Shown piece by piece: positions 27,581 to 36,893 of a stretch of 64,000 nt of DNA (position 1 is the stretch's first letter; each line of letters begins with the position of its first letter). The notes beneath the pieces were generated by a model that searched no databases, had not been told where the DNA came from, and was given only the letters and a program-made list of their open reading frames with translations. The position numbers and the translations under genes were made by a program. Origin of the DNA: Niastella sp. OAS944. Its GTDB lineage: Bacteria > Bacteroidota > Bacteroidia > Chitinophagales > Chitinophagaceae. The stretch is taken from positions 248,001-312,000 of the forward strand of contig JANUBW010000003.1 in NCBI GenBank assembly GCA_024809215.1, given 5' to 3'.

Positions 27581-27886
27581 ATGATCGTTCATAACATTAC
27601 GATAAAGATCGTTCCTGACATTGAAGAAGCGTGGATACAGTGGCAACAGCAGGAACATATACCCGCAATAATGGCATGTGGACAGTTTTCCCAATGGAAA
27701 ATGTTCCGTTTGCTGGAGCAGGATGATAGCGATGGCCTGACCTTTGTAATACAATATTTCGCGCCAACACTGGAAAACTATATCAGGTACATTGAGGAAT
27801 TTGCCCCTGTTTTCAGGCAGCAGGCATTTGATAAATGGGGAGAACGCTTTATTGCGTTCAATACAGTAATGGAGGTTGTGAACTGA
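27581..27886 (+). CDS. DUF4286-family protein
   Basis: The 101-aa protein starts MIVHNITIKIVPDIEEAWIQW and has a ferredoxin-like pattern with an IPAIMACGQFSQWKMFRLLEQ segment, typical of DUF4286. The function of that family is unknown to me; the fold resembles small dimeric alpha/beta-barrel proteins. I use the ATG at 27581 since the six upstream residues match nothing. It is a cytosolic single gene. Confidence 0.85.
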   Translation: MIVHNITIKIVPDIEEAWIQWQQQEHIPAIMACGQFSQWKMFRLLEQDDSDGLTFVIQYFAPTLENYIRYIEEFAPVFRQQAFDKWGERFIAFNTVMEVVN

Positions 27887-28116
27887 TTGTGGAAAATAAA
27901 TTTTAAAGGTTTCCCCGGCTAAATTTATTGTATATTCCACGAAACCCTTTACAGGCCAGCATTTCAGCCGGCATCGCATGAAACACAGCGCAGTACAGGC
28001 TTTCAGCGTGTAACATCAATTCACATAACACATTACAAAACATTTCAATTTGCTAAAATCCTTGCCCCAAGCGGATTTCAGCACTTTATCAAATGTTAAT
28101 TTTTCGACCAAAAAAT

Positions 28117-28146
28117 TTTGTTTCAAGTAAAAAGCGGCTAAATTTG
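28117..28146 (+). promoter_or_regulatory. Promoter of the HU gene
   Basis: TTTG at 28117-28120 and TAAATTTG at 28139-28146 are 18 nt apart. The start codon lies 31 nt after the -7 box, with an A-rich leader and no Shine-Dalgarno, the usual layout of a strong Bacteroidota gene. Confidence 0.7.
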
Positions 28147-28176
28147 TTGCTGCATAAATTCTTAAAAAATCACACT

Positions 28177-28446
28177 ATGAACAAAGCTGAATTAATTGCA
28201 AAACTTGCCGATGATTCAGGCATTACCAAGACTCAGGCTAATGCTGCTCTGGATTCTTTCATCGAAGCAGTTACCAAAACCCTGAAAGGTGGTGGTAAAG
28301 TTACCCTGGTAGGTTTTGGTACATTCTCTGTATCAAAAAGAGCAGCTCGCAATGGTCGTAATCCGCAAACCGGTGCTGTGATTAAGATTAAAGCTAAAAA
28401 AGTTGCCCGTTTTAAAGCAGGTAAAGAATTGCAGGCTAAATTATAA
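28177..28446 (+). CDS. HU-family DNA-binding protein
   Basis: The 89-aa histone-like protein starts MNKAELIAKLADDSG and contains the HU/IHF beta-arm signature GFGTFSVSKRAARNGRNPQTG with the DNA-intercalating NP. It binds and bends DNA in the nucleoid as a dimer. The ATG at 28177 gives the family length; an upstream in-frame start would add 28 residues overlapping the promoter and is rejected. HU is a plausible reader of the phased arrays in this window, but nothing here shows that. Confidence 0.96.
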   Translation: MNKAELIAKLADDSGITKTQANAALDSFIEAVTKTLKGGGKVTLVGFGTFSVSKRAARNGRNPQTGAVIKIKAKKVARFKAGKELQAKL

Positions 28447-28463
28447 TTATTGCCTTACGCACG

Positions 28464-28503
28464 AAAGGCTCCGTTACTGCATGCGAAGTATCGGAGCTTT
28501 TTT
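28464..28503 (+). terminator. Terminator of the HU gene
   Basis: GCTCCG pairs with CGGAGC, extended by G-U and A-T pairs, around a 17-nt loop and followed by seven T. The T-run overlaps the -7 box of the next gene. Confidence 0.75.
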
Positions 28504-28511
28504 TATTTTTG
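28504..28511 (+). promoter_or_regulatory. -7 box TATTTTTG for the THX gene
   Basis: TATTTTTG lies 34 nt before the THX start and directly abuts the T-run of the HU terminator, so one stretch serves both. No clear -33 TTTG is seen. Confidence 0.4.
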
Positions 28512-28545
28512 CATCAATTTTATAATCACTTAATAAACCAATAAC

Positions 28546-28650
28546 ATGGGTAGAGGAGATAAAAAAACGAAGAAAGGTAAGATCTTCAAAGGATCATACG
28601 GTAAAAGCCGTCCTGCAAGAATTAAAAGAATTGCAGAAAAAAAGAAGTAA
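28546..28650 (+). CDS. 30S ribosomal protein THX
   Basis: The 34-aa, very basic peptide begins MGRGDKKTKKGKIFKGSYGK and ends with three lysines. It is the THX protein, first known from Thermus and common in Bacteroidota, which fills a cavity in the head of the 30S subunit. Length and sequence match the family. It has its own promoter behind the HU terminator and a terminator before pdxH. Confidence 0.9.
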   Translation: MGRGDKKTKKGKIFKGSYGKSRPARIKRIAEKKK

Positions 28651-28668
28651 GAACTTTATAGACGGGAT

Positions 28669-28722
28669 AAGAGGTTAATAAGTTGAAAAGCTAATTCTCA
28701 ACCTGTTAACCTCTTAATTTTT
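28669..28722. terminator. Terminator between the THX and pdxH genes
   Basis: An 18-bp near-perfect stem (28669-28686 with 28698-28715) closes on an 11-nt loop and is followed by AATTTTTT. It can serve both convergent genes. Confidence 0.75.
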
Positions 28723-28739
28723 TATAGAAGGCAAGCTAA

Positions 28740-29384
28740 TTAAGGCGCCAGGCGCTCAATCTTCCAGGTATTATCGCCCTGTAAGCTATACTGCAACCTA
28801 TCGTGCAAACGGCTGGGGCGCCCCTGCCAAAATTCAATGTTTATAGGTTTTACACGATATCCGCCCCAATGGGCAGGCCGGCTCAACGGTTTACCAGTGA
28901 AATCTTTAACCAGTGTTTTTTCCCGCTCCTCTAACCACTCCCTGTTCTCAATAACCTGGCTTTGTGGCGATGCCCATGCGCCAATACGACTTCCTTCGGG
29001 GCGACTGTTAAAATAAATATCACTTTCCTCTGCAGAAACTTTCTCCACCAGGCCGGTTATACGCACCTGCCGTTCCAGTTCTTTCCAGAAAAAAACCAGG
29101 CAGGCCCTTGGGTTTTCGGCCAGTTGCAGCCCTTTAAAGCTGTCGTAATTGGTAAAAAATACAAAGCCGCGCTCATCAAAACCTTTTAATAACACAATTC
29201 GTGCAGCCGGTATACCATCGGCAGATGCAGTAGCCAGCGTCATGGCGTTTACTTCATCAATTTCACTATGTATGGCCTCCTGCCACCATTTATCAAACTG
29301 CCCAATGGCACTTGCATCTACGTCTTTCTCCAAAAGCGACCTTAACTTGTAATCTTTACGAATATCTGCTATAGTTGATGACAT
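28740..29384 (-). CDS. pdxH: Pyridoxamine 5'-phosphate oxidase
   Basis: The 214-aa FMN-dependent enzyme oxidises pyridoxine or pyridoxamine phosphate to PLP. Features are the split-barrel segment [39 protein letters not shown] in the FMN/substrate region, and the C-terminal motif RLHDRLQY before the terminal strand. Length and order are standard. It is a monocistronic gene convergent with the THX gene. Confidence 0.96.
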   Translation of the reverse strand: MSSTIADIRKDYKLRSLLEKDVDASAIGQFDKWWQEAIHSEIDEVNAMTLATASADGIPAARIVLLKGFDERGFVFFTNYDSFKGLQLAENPRACLVFFWKELERQVRITGLVEKVSAEESDIYFNSRPEGSRIGAWASPQSQVIENREWLEEREKTLVKDFTGKPLSRPAHWGGYRVKPINIEFWQGRPSRLHDRLQYSLQGDNTWKIERLAP

Positions 29385-29496
29385 GAACCTGTAATTTTAT
29401 AAAGCAAAGTTAATGGCATGAACAATTAACATTCCTGATTTTGATCATAACCATTTAGCTGCTAAATTAACCTTACTTCTACTTATACTTTACCGT

Positions 29497-30558
29497 ATGA
29501 AATATATTTTTACTTTGTTATTAATTGCGGGTAGCGTTCATATTACCCTTGCACAAAAAAGTAAACCCGCTCCTCTTATCACCCGTTTCTATCAACTTAC
29601 CGGTTCTATTGATAAATACCCCATTACCCTTAACATACATCGCAAAGGCAATGATTTTTACGGAAGCTATTATTACAACTCTACAGAAGAAACCATTGAT
29701 CTGTTCGGTGTACTGCAAAACGACGGGTCCTTACGACTAACCAACAACAACCGCGAAAGCGGTGATATGAATGAAGAATTTTCAGGAAAATTTAAAGACA
29801 GTTCTTTTTCAGGTACCTGGTTGCATAATGGAAAAGTGCTGCCATTTAGGGTAACAAAACCCCTTAATACAAACGGCTTATACTTCGACTATGTGATCAC
29901 TAAAGGGTCTAGATCGTTACCGAAAGATCAGCAATTTGGCCGTTCCGAAATAACGTATGATGCTGCTGCAGTGTGCCCCACCGCTTCATCAACACACCCG
30001 GCAACAAAACTAATAAGGGAAAAGATCTTTGAGGCATTTGGCTATACATCTACAAACGGTACAATAGGCGAGGCAATGCTTGCCGATAAAAAAGATGTAC
30101 TGAGCCAGGGAGGTGAAATTGAAAAATATGGCGTTAGTATTAGTGTAAATATTGTATACCTGAGTAAACAATTACTAACGCTTTCTATATTGACCTGGGA
30201 AGATAACGGCGGGGCGCATGGCAATTACACCATAAAATATGTAAATATTGACCTGGTAAATAACAGTGAAGTAGGCGCCGTGTTTAATGAATGCGCTCAG
30301 CTACCGGCGTTACAGGAAAAGAAAGTACGTGAATACTTTAACGCATCAGGTAACCAAAAGCTTTCCGAATTCCTGCTGGTTGATACCCTTCCTACACCAA
30401 ATAATTGTATAATTACTTCCAAAGGCATCACCTTCAGTTACGACCCGTACGAAATTGCAGCCTATGCTGCCGGCCAGATAAAGCTGTACATTCCTTTTAA
30501 AGAAATACAAGGTTGTTTAACCGATGAGTTTAAGAAACTTGTAGGAATGAATAAATAA
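29497..30558 (+). CDS. Secreted DUF3298-domain protein
   Basis: The 353-aa protein has a signal peptide (about 19 residues, ending TLAQ), a beta-rich N-terminal part (about 25-125) and a C-terminal DUF3298/RsiV-like domain. The latter shows LSILTWEDNGGAHGNYTIKY and FSYDPYEIAAYAAGQIKLYI. This fold is found in RsiV anti-sigma factors, where it binds lysozyme, but here there is no anti-sigma segment. Expected location is the periplasm or cell surface. Function is unknown. Confidence 0.8.
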   Translation: MKYIFTLLLIAGSVHITLAQKSKPAPLITRFYQLTGSIDKYPITLNIHRKGNDFYGSYYYNSTEETIDLFGVLQNDGSLRLTNNNRESGDMNEEFSGKFKDSSFSGTWLHNGKVLPFRVTKPLNTNGLYFDYVITKGSRSLPKDQQFGRSEITYDAAAVCPTASSTHPATKLIREKIFEAFGYTSTNGTIGEAMLADKKDVLSQGGEIEKYGVSISVNIVYLSKQLLTLSILTWEDNGGAHGNYTIKYVNIDLVNNSEVGAVFNECAQLPALQEKKVREYFNASGNQKLSEFLLVDTLPTPNNCIITSKGITFSYDPYEIAAYAAGQIKLYIPFKEIQGCLTDEFKKLVGMNK

Positions 30559-30563
30559 ATTAA

Positions 30564-30603
30564 AAACAACAAACCCGCTCAAACAGGAGCGGGTTTGTTG
30601 TTT
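30564..30603. terminator. Strong bidirectional terminator
   Basis: A perfect 17-bp stem with a 6-nt loop (AAACAG) lies between two convergent genes. A-rich and T-rich ends make it functional both ways. Confidence 0.9.
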
Positions 30604-30628
30604 AACAATATAAGTTCAACTAAGAAGA

Positions 30629-32170
30629 TTAATACTCTTTGTATTTCAACAACAGGCCATCGTCTTTACCTTTTGAAGTGGTTGTTGTATAACCACCAAC
30701 ATAAAAGCTGCCATCGGTATTTATCAACAAAGAGGCGCCATATTCATAATCGACCCCGCCAAACGTTTTGCTCCATAATGTTTTACCGCTGGTGTTTAAT
30801 TTTAACAACCACAGGTCATCATAGCCCTGGGTTACCCCCACATCGCCATCCATAGAGCTCGATGTACCGGCAATGAGGTAGCCGCCACCGGGGGCAACCG
30901 CAACCGCAGTACCATCTTCGTAAGAAGTACCGCCCATTAAACGGTTCCATTCTATTTCTCCGTTTGCATTTACTTTAATAACCCACATGTCGCTACCACC
31001 ATGAATTGTTCCTACGGTGCCGCTTTGGTTACTGTAGGTATTACCGTTTATAATGGCGCCGCCATCGGGTGTGCTTACTATGCCATTGGCACGATCATAA
31101 TTGCTACCGCCAAAAACCTTCGCCCATTCCTTATCGCCATTTGCTTTCAGCTTTAGGATCAGGTAGTCCTCCATACCATAACCAGTGCCTACATCTCCAC
31201 TATTACTACTCCTTGTGGTACCTGCCACAAATATTGACCCGGTTGAAGAAACACTAACAGCATAGCCTGCATCTTCTGCAGAACCGCCATATGATTTTTG
31301 CCACTCTACGTTTCCATTGCTGTTAAATTTCACTACCAGTACATCTTTGTTAGTACTAACAGAAAGGGATTCGCCTACAACTACAAAACCGCCGTCGGCA
31401 GTGGCTGCTATGCTTTGCGCATAATCATCATACGCTCCGCCAAGGGTTTTGGTCCAGGCAGTTGTACCATTGCTGTTAAATTTTATGATCCACCAGTCGG
31501 TTTGACCATTGTTGGCGCCCACATCGCCATTTGAATTACTTTGTGTGTACCCGGCAACTATATAACCACCATCGGCAGTAGCAATAGCATCTATAGCCGC
31601 ATCGTACCAGGTACCACCCATTACACGGGTCCAAACAGTATCGTGGTTACTGTTTAATTTAACCAACCAGGCATCGTAATCGCCATGATTTGAAATTACA
31701 TCGCCGCTTTTATTGCTGGCAGTAATACCCGATAAAAACAGGCCGCCGTCTTTAGTAGCTATTACATCATTAATGTAATCGTCTGCGGCGCCACCCCAAT
31801 TTTTCTGATACGACAGTTGTACGTTATAAGGTTTTTGTGAGATGGTTGCCTGCGCCTGCAAATTGCCCGCCGTTACAGTAATTGTTGCCGAGCGCGCCTG
31901 CGTACCTTCGTATTCACTAATTGCAGATAAGCGAATGGTGTCGTTTCCTTTACCTGAGGTTTTATTTGCCTGTAACCATTCGGCGCCGGATGACACCGCA
32001 ACCTGCCACTCGACATTTGATTCAACGATCAATTCTGCCGAAGCGCCCTGAACCGGCGCTATTGAAAGAGAAGTTTGATTTAAATTGAGAACAGGCGTTA
32101 CATCATCATTGTTTTTTTTACACGAAATAACAGCCACGCCCATGGCTAACACAAGTAGAAATTGTTTCAT
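30629..32170 (-). CDS. BACON-domain lipoprotein with repeat propeller
   Basis: The 513-aa protein starts MKQFLLVLAMGVAVISC, a lipoprotein signal with the lipid-modified Cys at 17. A BACON domain follows (about 28-112, with WQVAVSSGAEWLQANKTSG). Then come about seven repeats of 50-55 residues, each with a W-x-K-x-hGG core, a DGG turn (ATADGGYIVAGYT) and SNGDVG-like loops, probably a beta-propeller. BACON proteins are surface proteins of Bacteroidota often linked to glycan or mucin binding. The stop lies 26 bp from the shared terminator. Confidence 0.88.
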   Translation of the reverse strand: MKQFLLVLAMGVAVISCKKNNDDVTPVLNLNQTSLSIAPVQGASAELIVESNVEWQVAVSSGAEWLQANKTSGKGNDTIRLSAISEYEGTQARSATITVTAGNLQAQATISQKPYNVQLSYQKNWGGAADDYINDVIATKDGGLFLSGITASNKSGDVISNHGDYDAWLVKLNSNHDTVWTRVMGGTWYDAAIDAIATADGGYIVAGYTQSNSNGDVGANNGQTDWWIIKFNSNGTTAWTKTLGGAYDDYAQSIAATADGGFVVVGESLSVSTNKDVLVVKFNSNGNVEWQKSYGGSAEDAGYAVSVSSTGSIFVAGTTRSSNSGDVGTGYGMEDYLILKLKANGDKEWAKVFGGSNYDRANGIVSTPDGGAIINGNTYSNQSGTVGTIHGGSDMWVIKVNANGEIEWNRLMGGTSYEDGTAVAVAPGGGYLIAGTSSSMDGDVGVTQGYDDLWLLKLNTSGKTLWSKTFGGVDYEYGASLLINTDGSFYVGGYTTTTSKGKDDGLLLKYKEY

Positions 32171-32560
32171 AGATACGAATAATAATTAAAGGTTTTTGTT
32201 TGGGATATTGTTACCGTTACAACTTTTTTTCTTACGGGTCTTATAGCGAACGTTAGTAGTAAAAAGGCCGTAGGATGACCTTATTGGGGCCGAAAAGTAA
32301 ATAACAATTCTTACTTGGCGGTAATTAGTTTATAAGTGTGCGTTTTTGCCAATAACCGTGTAGATATTGGCTATAGACGTGTAAATGAGGAATGAAGAAT
32401 TAGAAATTAAAAAGGTGAAGACAAATGTTGATGTTGAATGTCGAAGTGAATATAGTTCCGGATTGCCGCTGCTGTATTCGCTTTCGGCTTTTAGCTTTAG
32501 GCTTTCGGCTGTATTTTGTATTTGCTTTAGACTTTTAGCTTTAGGCTTTCAGCCGTATTA
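32171..32560. other. Gene-free spacer with word repeats
   Basis: No gene is seen. Positions 32385-32560 are made of short degenerate words such as gaagaattagaaatt and ggcttttagctttaggctttcggct, similar in style to other spacers here. A 63-codon frame across it has no protein-like features. The part near 32171-32300 should contain the promoter of the BACON gene, but no full consensus was found. Confidence 0.6.
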
Positions 32561-33610
32561 TTACTCCGGTGGCTGATCCTGCCCCTTATTACCTTTTCCC
32601 TGTACCCTTGCAAGCATTACTTCAATTTCGCTCATACGGCGAAGCTGGTTCTCCAGCTTTTTATTATGTTCAGAGATCTGTTGCAGATCGCGGTTAAGCT
32701 CTTCAAGAAAGGTTACCTTTTTTTGCAACTGCTGGCGTTGAAAGTTCGATTCGCGCAGTTTTTCTTCGGTATCGGCCAGCAGGCGCGACAGGCGGCGGTT
32801 CTCCTCCAACAGGTCTAAATGCTTTTGTTTGTACTCGTCAAACTCCCTTATGAGCTTAAAGTTGTTCTGTTGTATTTCTTCAAACTCAAACTGGCGGCTG
32901 GGCGGGTTGCTAAGGCTTTCTACTTTCGACAATTTTTCACGCAGGGCATTGAACTCTTCATATGCCTTTTGCATGCGCTCTTCCATTTCATCTGACAGCA
33001 GCTGTTGTTGCTCCAGTTCAACAATGCGGGCATCCTTACCGGCCAGTACGGTAAGCATTTCGTTCAGGCGGGCGTTCAGCTCCTCGTTGGCTTTTATTGT
33101 ATCAATGTGTTTGAACTCTGTTTGCTTCAACAGTTCTATTTGATCGAGCAGTAAGGTTATTTGATGGTGTTGTTCTGCCAGCCCCTGCTGCGTTTTTTGC
33201 AGGCGCATAAGGTATTCCTCACTTTGTTCCTCCTGCGATGAAAGCGTTCTTTCTGCAGGCTGTGGTGCATCGTGGCGGCGTTTTAATTCCTTGTGCAGCT
33301 CTTCCACTTCAATGGTAAGCAACTGCTCATTATCGCGCACTTCATCGAGCTCGCGGCGTAACTGCATTTGTTCTTTTTCCTGCAGTTCCATATCCTCATA
33401 ATATTTCAGACGCCATTCTTCATTATCAAGAAAAGCAGTATCGGCCAGAATAGGCGGTTCGGGCTCGGGAAGTTTTAACGACATGGTCCTTCGGCTCACC
33501 AAAAAGAAATGAATAAAGAAGCCGAGTGCTACACCGCCCAGCAGGAAGATAATAATTTCAAGGATCCCAACGTACATCTGATACCCCAGTATAACCAGTA
33601 AATAGTTCAT
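32561..33610 (-). CDS. Membrane-anchored coiled-coil protein
   Basis: The 349-aa protein has one N-terminal membrane helix (about 12-38, YVGILEIIIFLLGGVALGFF). From about residue 75 onward it is almost entirely charged coiled coil rich in Glu, Gln, Leu and Arg, with repeated LEELNRDLQQISEHNKKLE-like heptads. It ends in a short flexible tail. No enzymatic domain is visible. A structural or scaffolding role at the inner membrane is likely. It lies downstream of pyrH on the same strand but behind a terminator. Confidence 0.75.
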   Translation of the reverse strand: MNYLLVILGYQMYVGILEIIIFLLGGVALGFFIHFFLVSRRTMSLKLPEPEPPILADTAFLDNEEWRLKYYEDMELQEKEQMQLRRELDEVRDNEQLLTIEVEELHKELKRRHDAPQPAERTLSSQEEQSEEYLMRLQKTQQGLAEQHHQITLLLDQIELLKQTEFKHIDTIKANEELNARLNEMLTVLAGKDARIVELEQQQLLSDEMEERMQKAYEEFNALREKLSKVESLSNPPSRQFEFEEIQQNNFKLIREFDEYKQKHLDLLEENRRLSRLLADTEEKLRESNFQRQQLQKKVTFLEELNRDLQQISEHNKKLENQLRRMSEIEVMLARVQGKGNKGQDQPPE

Positions 33611-33699
33611 AACGGCTTCGGAATTAGTATAAATACCGCATCACAGATAGCGATCAACACAGACTATTTTTCATGGGATTTTGAAAAAAGACGGAATGA

Positions 33700-33725
33700 A
33701 AAAACCACCGGGGAAGGTGGTTTTT
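33700..33725 (-). terminator. Terminator of pyrH
   Basis: AAAAACCACC and GGTGGTTTTT form a perfect 10-bp stem with loop GGGGAA; the minus strand continues with T residues. Confidence 0.85.
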
Positions 33726-33817
33726 CTTATAGGAAATTTAATACAGTAAACTGATAAATGCAAAAATGCGCCAAATAAATTTAAGCCGCTGTTTATCAGC
33801 TATTTATTAACTATTTA

Positions 33818-34531
33818 TTAGCCTTTTACCAGGGTACCAACCTTTTCGCCACAAGCTACGCGGCGCAGGTTGCCCGGTTTGTTCATATCAAATACAATGA
33901 TGGGCAGTTTGTTCTCCATACAAAGGGTAAACGCCGTCATGTCCATTACCCGCAGGTTTTTTGAGATGCATTCCTGGAAGGTGATGCTTTCGTATTTTTT
34001 GGCTGTGGGATCTTTTTCAGGATCGGCCGTGTAAATGCCATCAACGCGGGTGCCTTTCAGGATCACATCGGCCTGTATTTCGATAGCGCGCAGCGAGCCG
34101 GCCGTATCGGTTGTGAAATAAGGGTTACCGGTTCCGGCGCCAAAGATCACTACTCTGCCTTTTTCAACGTGGCGAATTGCGCGGCGGCGAATGTATGGTT
34201 CAGCGATCTGTTCCATTTTTATGGCACTTTGTAAGCGTGTAAAAACGCCTATCTTCTCTAACATAGCCTGCATGGCCATTCCGTTTATCACCGTGGCCAG
34301 CATGCCCATATAATCGCCATGAGCGCGTTCGATACCAGTTTCTGCTTCATTCATACCCCGGTAAATATTACCGCCACCAATAACAATAGCCACCTGAACA
34401 CCCAGGTCGGCCACCTCTTTGATGTCATGTGCATATTGCGCCAGGATAGCGGGATCCATTCCAAAACTTTTATCGCCCATCAACGATTCACCGGAGAGTT
34501 TTACTAAAATGCGTTTGTACTTTGGTAGCAT
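33818..34531 (-). CDS. pyrH: UMP kinase
   Basis: The 237-aa amino-acid-kinase-family enzyme phosphorylates UMP to UDP. It starts [19 protein letters not shown], has the [10 protein letters not shown] loop, [21 protein letters not shown] in the nucleotide site and [19 protein letters not shown] near the end. Length is standard. It follows tsf after 281 bp that contain a terminator, so it is probably transcribed separately even though rpsB, tsf and pyrH are clustered as in many bacteria. Confidence 0.97.
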   Translation of the reverse strand: MLPKYKRILVKLSGESLMGDKSFGMDPAILAQYAHDIKEVADLGVQVAIVIGGGNIYRGMNEAETGIERAHGDYMGMLATVINGMAMQAMLEKIGVFTRLQSAIKMEQIAEPYIRRRAIRHVEKGRVVIFGAGTGNPYFTTDTAGSLRAIEIQADVILKGTRVDGIYTADPEKDPTAKKYESITFQECISKNLRVMDMTAFTLCMENKLPIIVFDMNKPGNLRRVACGEKVGTLVKG

Positions 34532-34750
34532 GTATGACTGACCTTTTATATTTATGATTCCTGTTTCTGAATTTCAACCAACAACGCTAATCACAGGCAC
34601 TGGGCCAGGATTCTAAGAACCAGGAACTTAGCACCAAAAATTAAGCACTAAGCACCAGGGAAAAAGAACTTAAAGGGCTGTGCAAAGAAAGGATTTTTTA
34701 TTAATGTTTTACACCTTTTGTGAAATGCTTTACACACCAGCTCAAAAAAA

Positions 34751-34780
34751 AGAGGAAACTACCCGTAAGCAGTTTCCCCT
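34751..34780 (-). terminator. Terminator of tsf
   Basis: On the minus strand GGGGAAACT pairs with AGTTTCCTC and is followed by TTTTTTT. The spacer beyond it (34600-34680) holds aagcactaagcacc-type words. Confidence 0.75.
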
Positions 34781-34812
34781 TTATTTATTTAGAATTGATA
34801 TTCTTCGAAGTA

Positions 34813-35652
34813 TTATCCCAAAGCTACGCGTTTGAATTCGGTAACAGTTAAGCCACCATCAACGCTTTTCAGGTAATCACCTACGGTTTTAGAGCTATCT
34901 TTTACGAAAGCCTGGTTAACCAGGGTGCTTTCTTTAAAGAAGGCGTTCAGTTTACCTTCGGCGATCTTATTGATCATATCATCGGGTTTACCGGCCATTT
35001 TAGGATCAGCCTTAATTTGCTCGGTAACGATGGCGCGCTCGCGCTCGATAGTAGCAGCAGAAACAGAGCTTGCATCAACAGCAACCGGGTTCATAGCAGC
35101 AATTTGCATAGCTACGTCTCTACCAGCTTCAGCAGCAGCTTTGCTTAAACCTACCAGTACACCAATACGGTTTGCACCGTGAATGTAAGAGGCAACAAAC
35201 TCAGCATCTACACGCTCAAATTTAGTAATACCAATTTTTTCACCAATGCTGGCTAATTTATCGTTAACCAGGTCGGCAACTTTAGCGCCGTTGATAGAAA
35301 CAGCGTTCAGTTCATCGAGTGATTTTACATTGCCGGCAACAGCAGCATCGATAATGCTTTGTGCAAAAGCAACGAAGTCGGCGTTTTTACCAACGAAGTC
35401 GGTTTCGCAGCTAACGCAAATGGCGATACCTGTTTTATTATCAGCAGTGGTTTTAGCCAAAACCACACCTTCTTTTGCCTCACGATCGCCACGCAGTGCA
35501 GCAACCTTAGCGCCTTTTTTACGAAGCCAGTCGATAGCTGCTTCGAAATCGCCATTGGTTTCTGTCAAAGCCTTACGGCAATCCATCATTCCGGCACCGG
35601 TCATCTGACGCAGCTTATTAATATCAGCGGCAGTAATAGCAACACCTGACAT
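34813..35652 (-). CDS. tsf: Elongation factor Ts
   Basis: The 279-aa nucleotide-exchange factor for EF-Tu begins with the UBA-like segment ITAADINKLRQMTGAGMMDC and has TDFVGKNADFVAFAQ in the core. It ends QAFVKDSSKTVGDYLKSV, the usual C-terminal signature. All parts are present at standard length. It lies 210 bp downstream of rpsB on the same strand, the common rpsB-tsf order. Confidence 0.97.
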   Translation of the reverse strand: MSGVAITAADINKLRQMTGAGMMDCRKALTETNGDFEAAIDWLRKKGAKVAALRGDREAKEGVVLAKTTADNKTGIAICVSCETDFVGKNADFVAFAQSIIDAAVAGNVKSLDELNAVSINGAKVADLVNDKLASIGEKIGITKFERVDAEFVASYIHGANRIGVLVGLSKAAAEAGRDVAMQIAAMNPVAVDASSVSAATIERERAIVTEQIKADPKMAGKPDDMINKIAEGKLNAFFKESTLVNQAFVKDSSKTVGDYLKSVDGGLTVTEFKRVALG

Positions 35653-35862
35653 AGTAATTTGAAGATTTAATTATGTTTGAAATTTGAAAATGCGTCACAA
35701 ATAACCCGATTCTATTCAAATCAAACTATTCGTGAAGCATTTTCATTTTATTAATTCTGTTCAGTAGCGTTATAACAGCACAAGAGTGCGACGCAACGGA
35801 AGTTCAATAGTTGATCTGCAGCCAGGTTCATAATTATGAACTAAGAACTGAGAACTAAGCAA

Positions 35863-36798
35863 CTATCTTCTGCCACCGCCAGGTCCACGGTTGCCGCCAG
35901 GACGGTTACCACCGCCTCTGTTCTGACCACCGCCACCTCTGTTTTGGCCACCACCGCGGTGACCACCGCCACCGCCCTGACCACGACCGCCGCCTTGACC
36001 GCGACCGCGACCACCTTCAGCTTCAGCTTCAGCCTGCAGGCGTTGTGCTTTCTTTTCTTTTTCGATATCCTCAGCATCAACATCAGTTTCTTCGTCTTTA
36101 GCAGCTTGTCTTTCAGCAAGACCTTCAGCTATAGCGGCAGTAACGTATTGAGTAATGATAGCGATAGATTTGGTAGCGTCGTCGTTTGCAGGAATTGCAA
36201 AGTCAACTTTATTAGGATCGCAGTTGGTATCAACCATACCGAAGGTAGTGATGCCCAATCTTTTGGCTTCAGCCAATGCGATGTGCTCGTGACCGATGTC
36301 GATGATGAACAAAGCGGCAGGTACACGGCCCAGTTGGCTGATACCACCCAATACTTTATCCATTTTATCGCGGTCGCGACCGAGGGTTAATTTTTCTTTT
36401 TTGGTAAGAACGTCTGCAGTGCTTTCGCTCAGCATTTTGTCGATGCTCTGCATTTTCTTAACGCTTTTACGAACGGTGTTGAAGTTGGTCAACATACCAC
36501 CTAACCAACGCTCGGTAACGAAAGGCATGTTCACTTTACGTGCGCACTCAGTAACAATTTCTTTCGCTTGTTTCTTTGTACCAACGAACATGATCTTTTT
36601 ACCGCTGCGGGCGATCTGCTTTAAAGCAGCAGCCGCTTCTTGCAGGTGCTCGGTAGTTTTATTGAGGTCGATGATGTGAATACCTTTCTTTTCAGCAAAA
36701 ATGTAAGGTAACATTTTTGGGTTCCACTTCTTACGCAGGTGACCGAAGTGAACACCGGCATCCAGGAGCTGCTGTTGCAATGAAGTGTTATTTTCCAT
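35863..36798 (-). CDS. rpsB: Ribosomal protein S2 with Gly/Arg-rich tail
   Basis: Residues 1 to about 230 are normal S2: LLDAGVHFGHLRKKWNPKM at the start, FVGTKKQAKEIV and WLGGMLTNF in the middle, and GMVDTNCDPNKVDFAIPANDDA near the end of the core. The protein then continues with an acidic helix (DEETDVDAEDIEKEKK) and a tail of about 50 residues made of RGQGGG, HRGGGQNRGG and NRPGGN units, reaching 311 aa against about 250 for most S2. RGG-like tails bind RNA or nucleic acid in other proteins. Its use here is unknown, and the tail is encoded in frame without disruption. Confidence 0.96.
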   Translation of the reverse strand: MENNTSLQQQLLDAGVHFGHLRKKWNPKMLPYIFAEKKGIHIIDLNKTTEHLQEAAAALKQIARSGKKIMFVGTKKQAKEIVTECARKVNMPFVTERWLGGMLTNFNTVRKSVKKMQSIDKMLSESTADVLTKKEKLTLGRDRDKMDKVLGGISQLGRVPAALFIIDIGHEHIALAEAKRLGITTFGMVDTNCDPNKVDFAIPANDDATKSIAIITQYVTAAIAEGLAERQAAKDEETDVDAEDIEKEKKAQRLQAEAEAEGGRGRGQGGGRGQGGGGGHRGGGQNRGGGGQNRGGGNRPGGNRGPGGGRR

Positions 36799-36893
36799 TT
36801 ATCTAAGTTGAAAATGTGTGTTTGAAAAATTTGATAATGACCACAAGCGCTTCCAAAACGCGCTCCGCCAAAAGACGGAGGCGTTGGTATGGA

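Noticed and set aside
28093-28176. N-terminal extension of the HU protein by 28 residues
   Set aside because: The extension overlaps the promoter TTTG-N18-TAAATTTG, and HU proteins start at MNKAEL.
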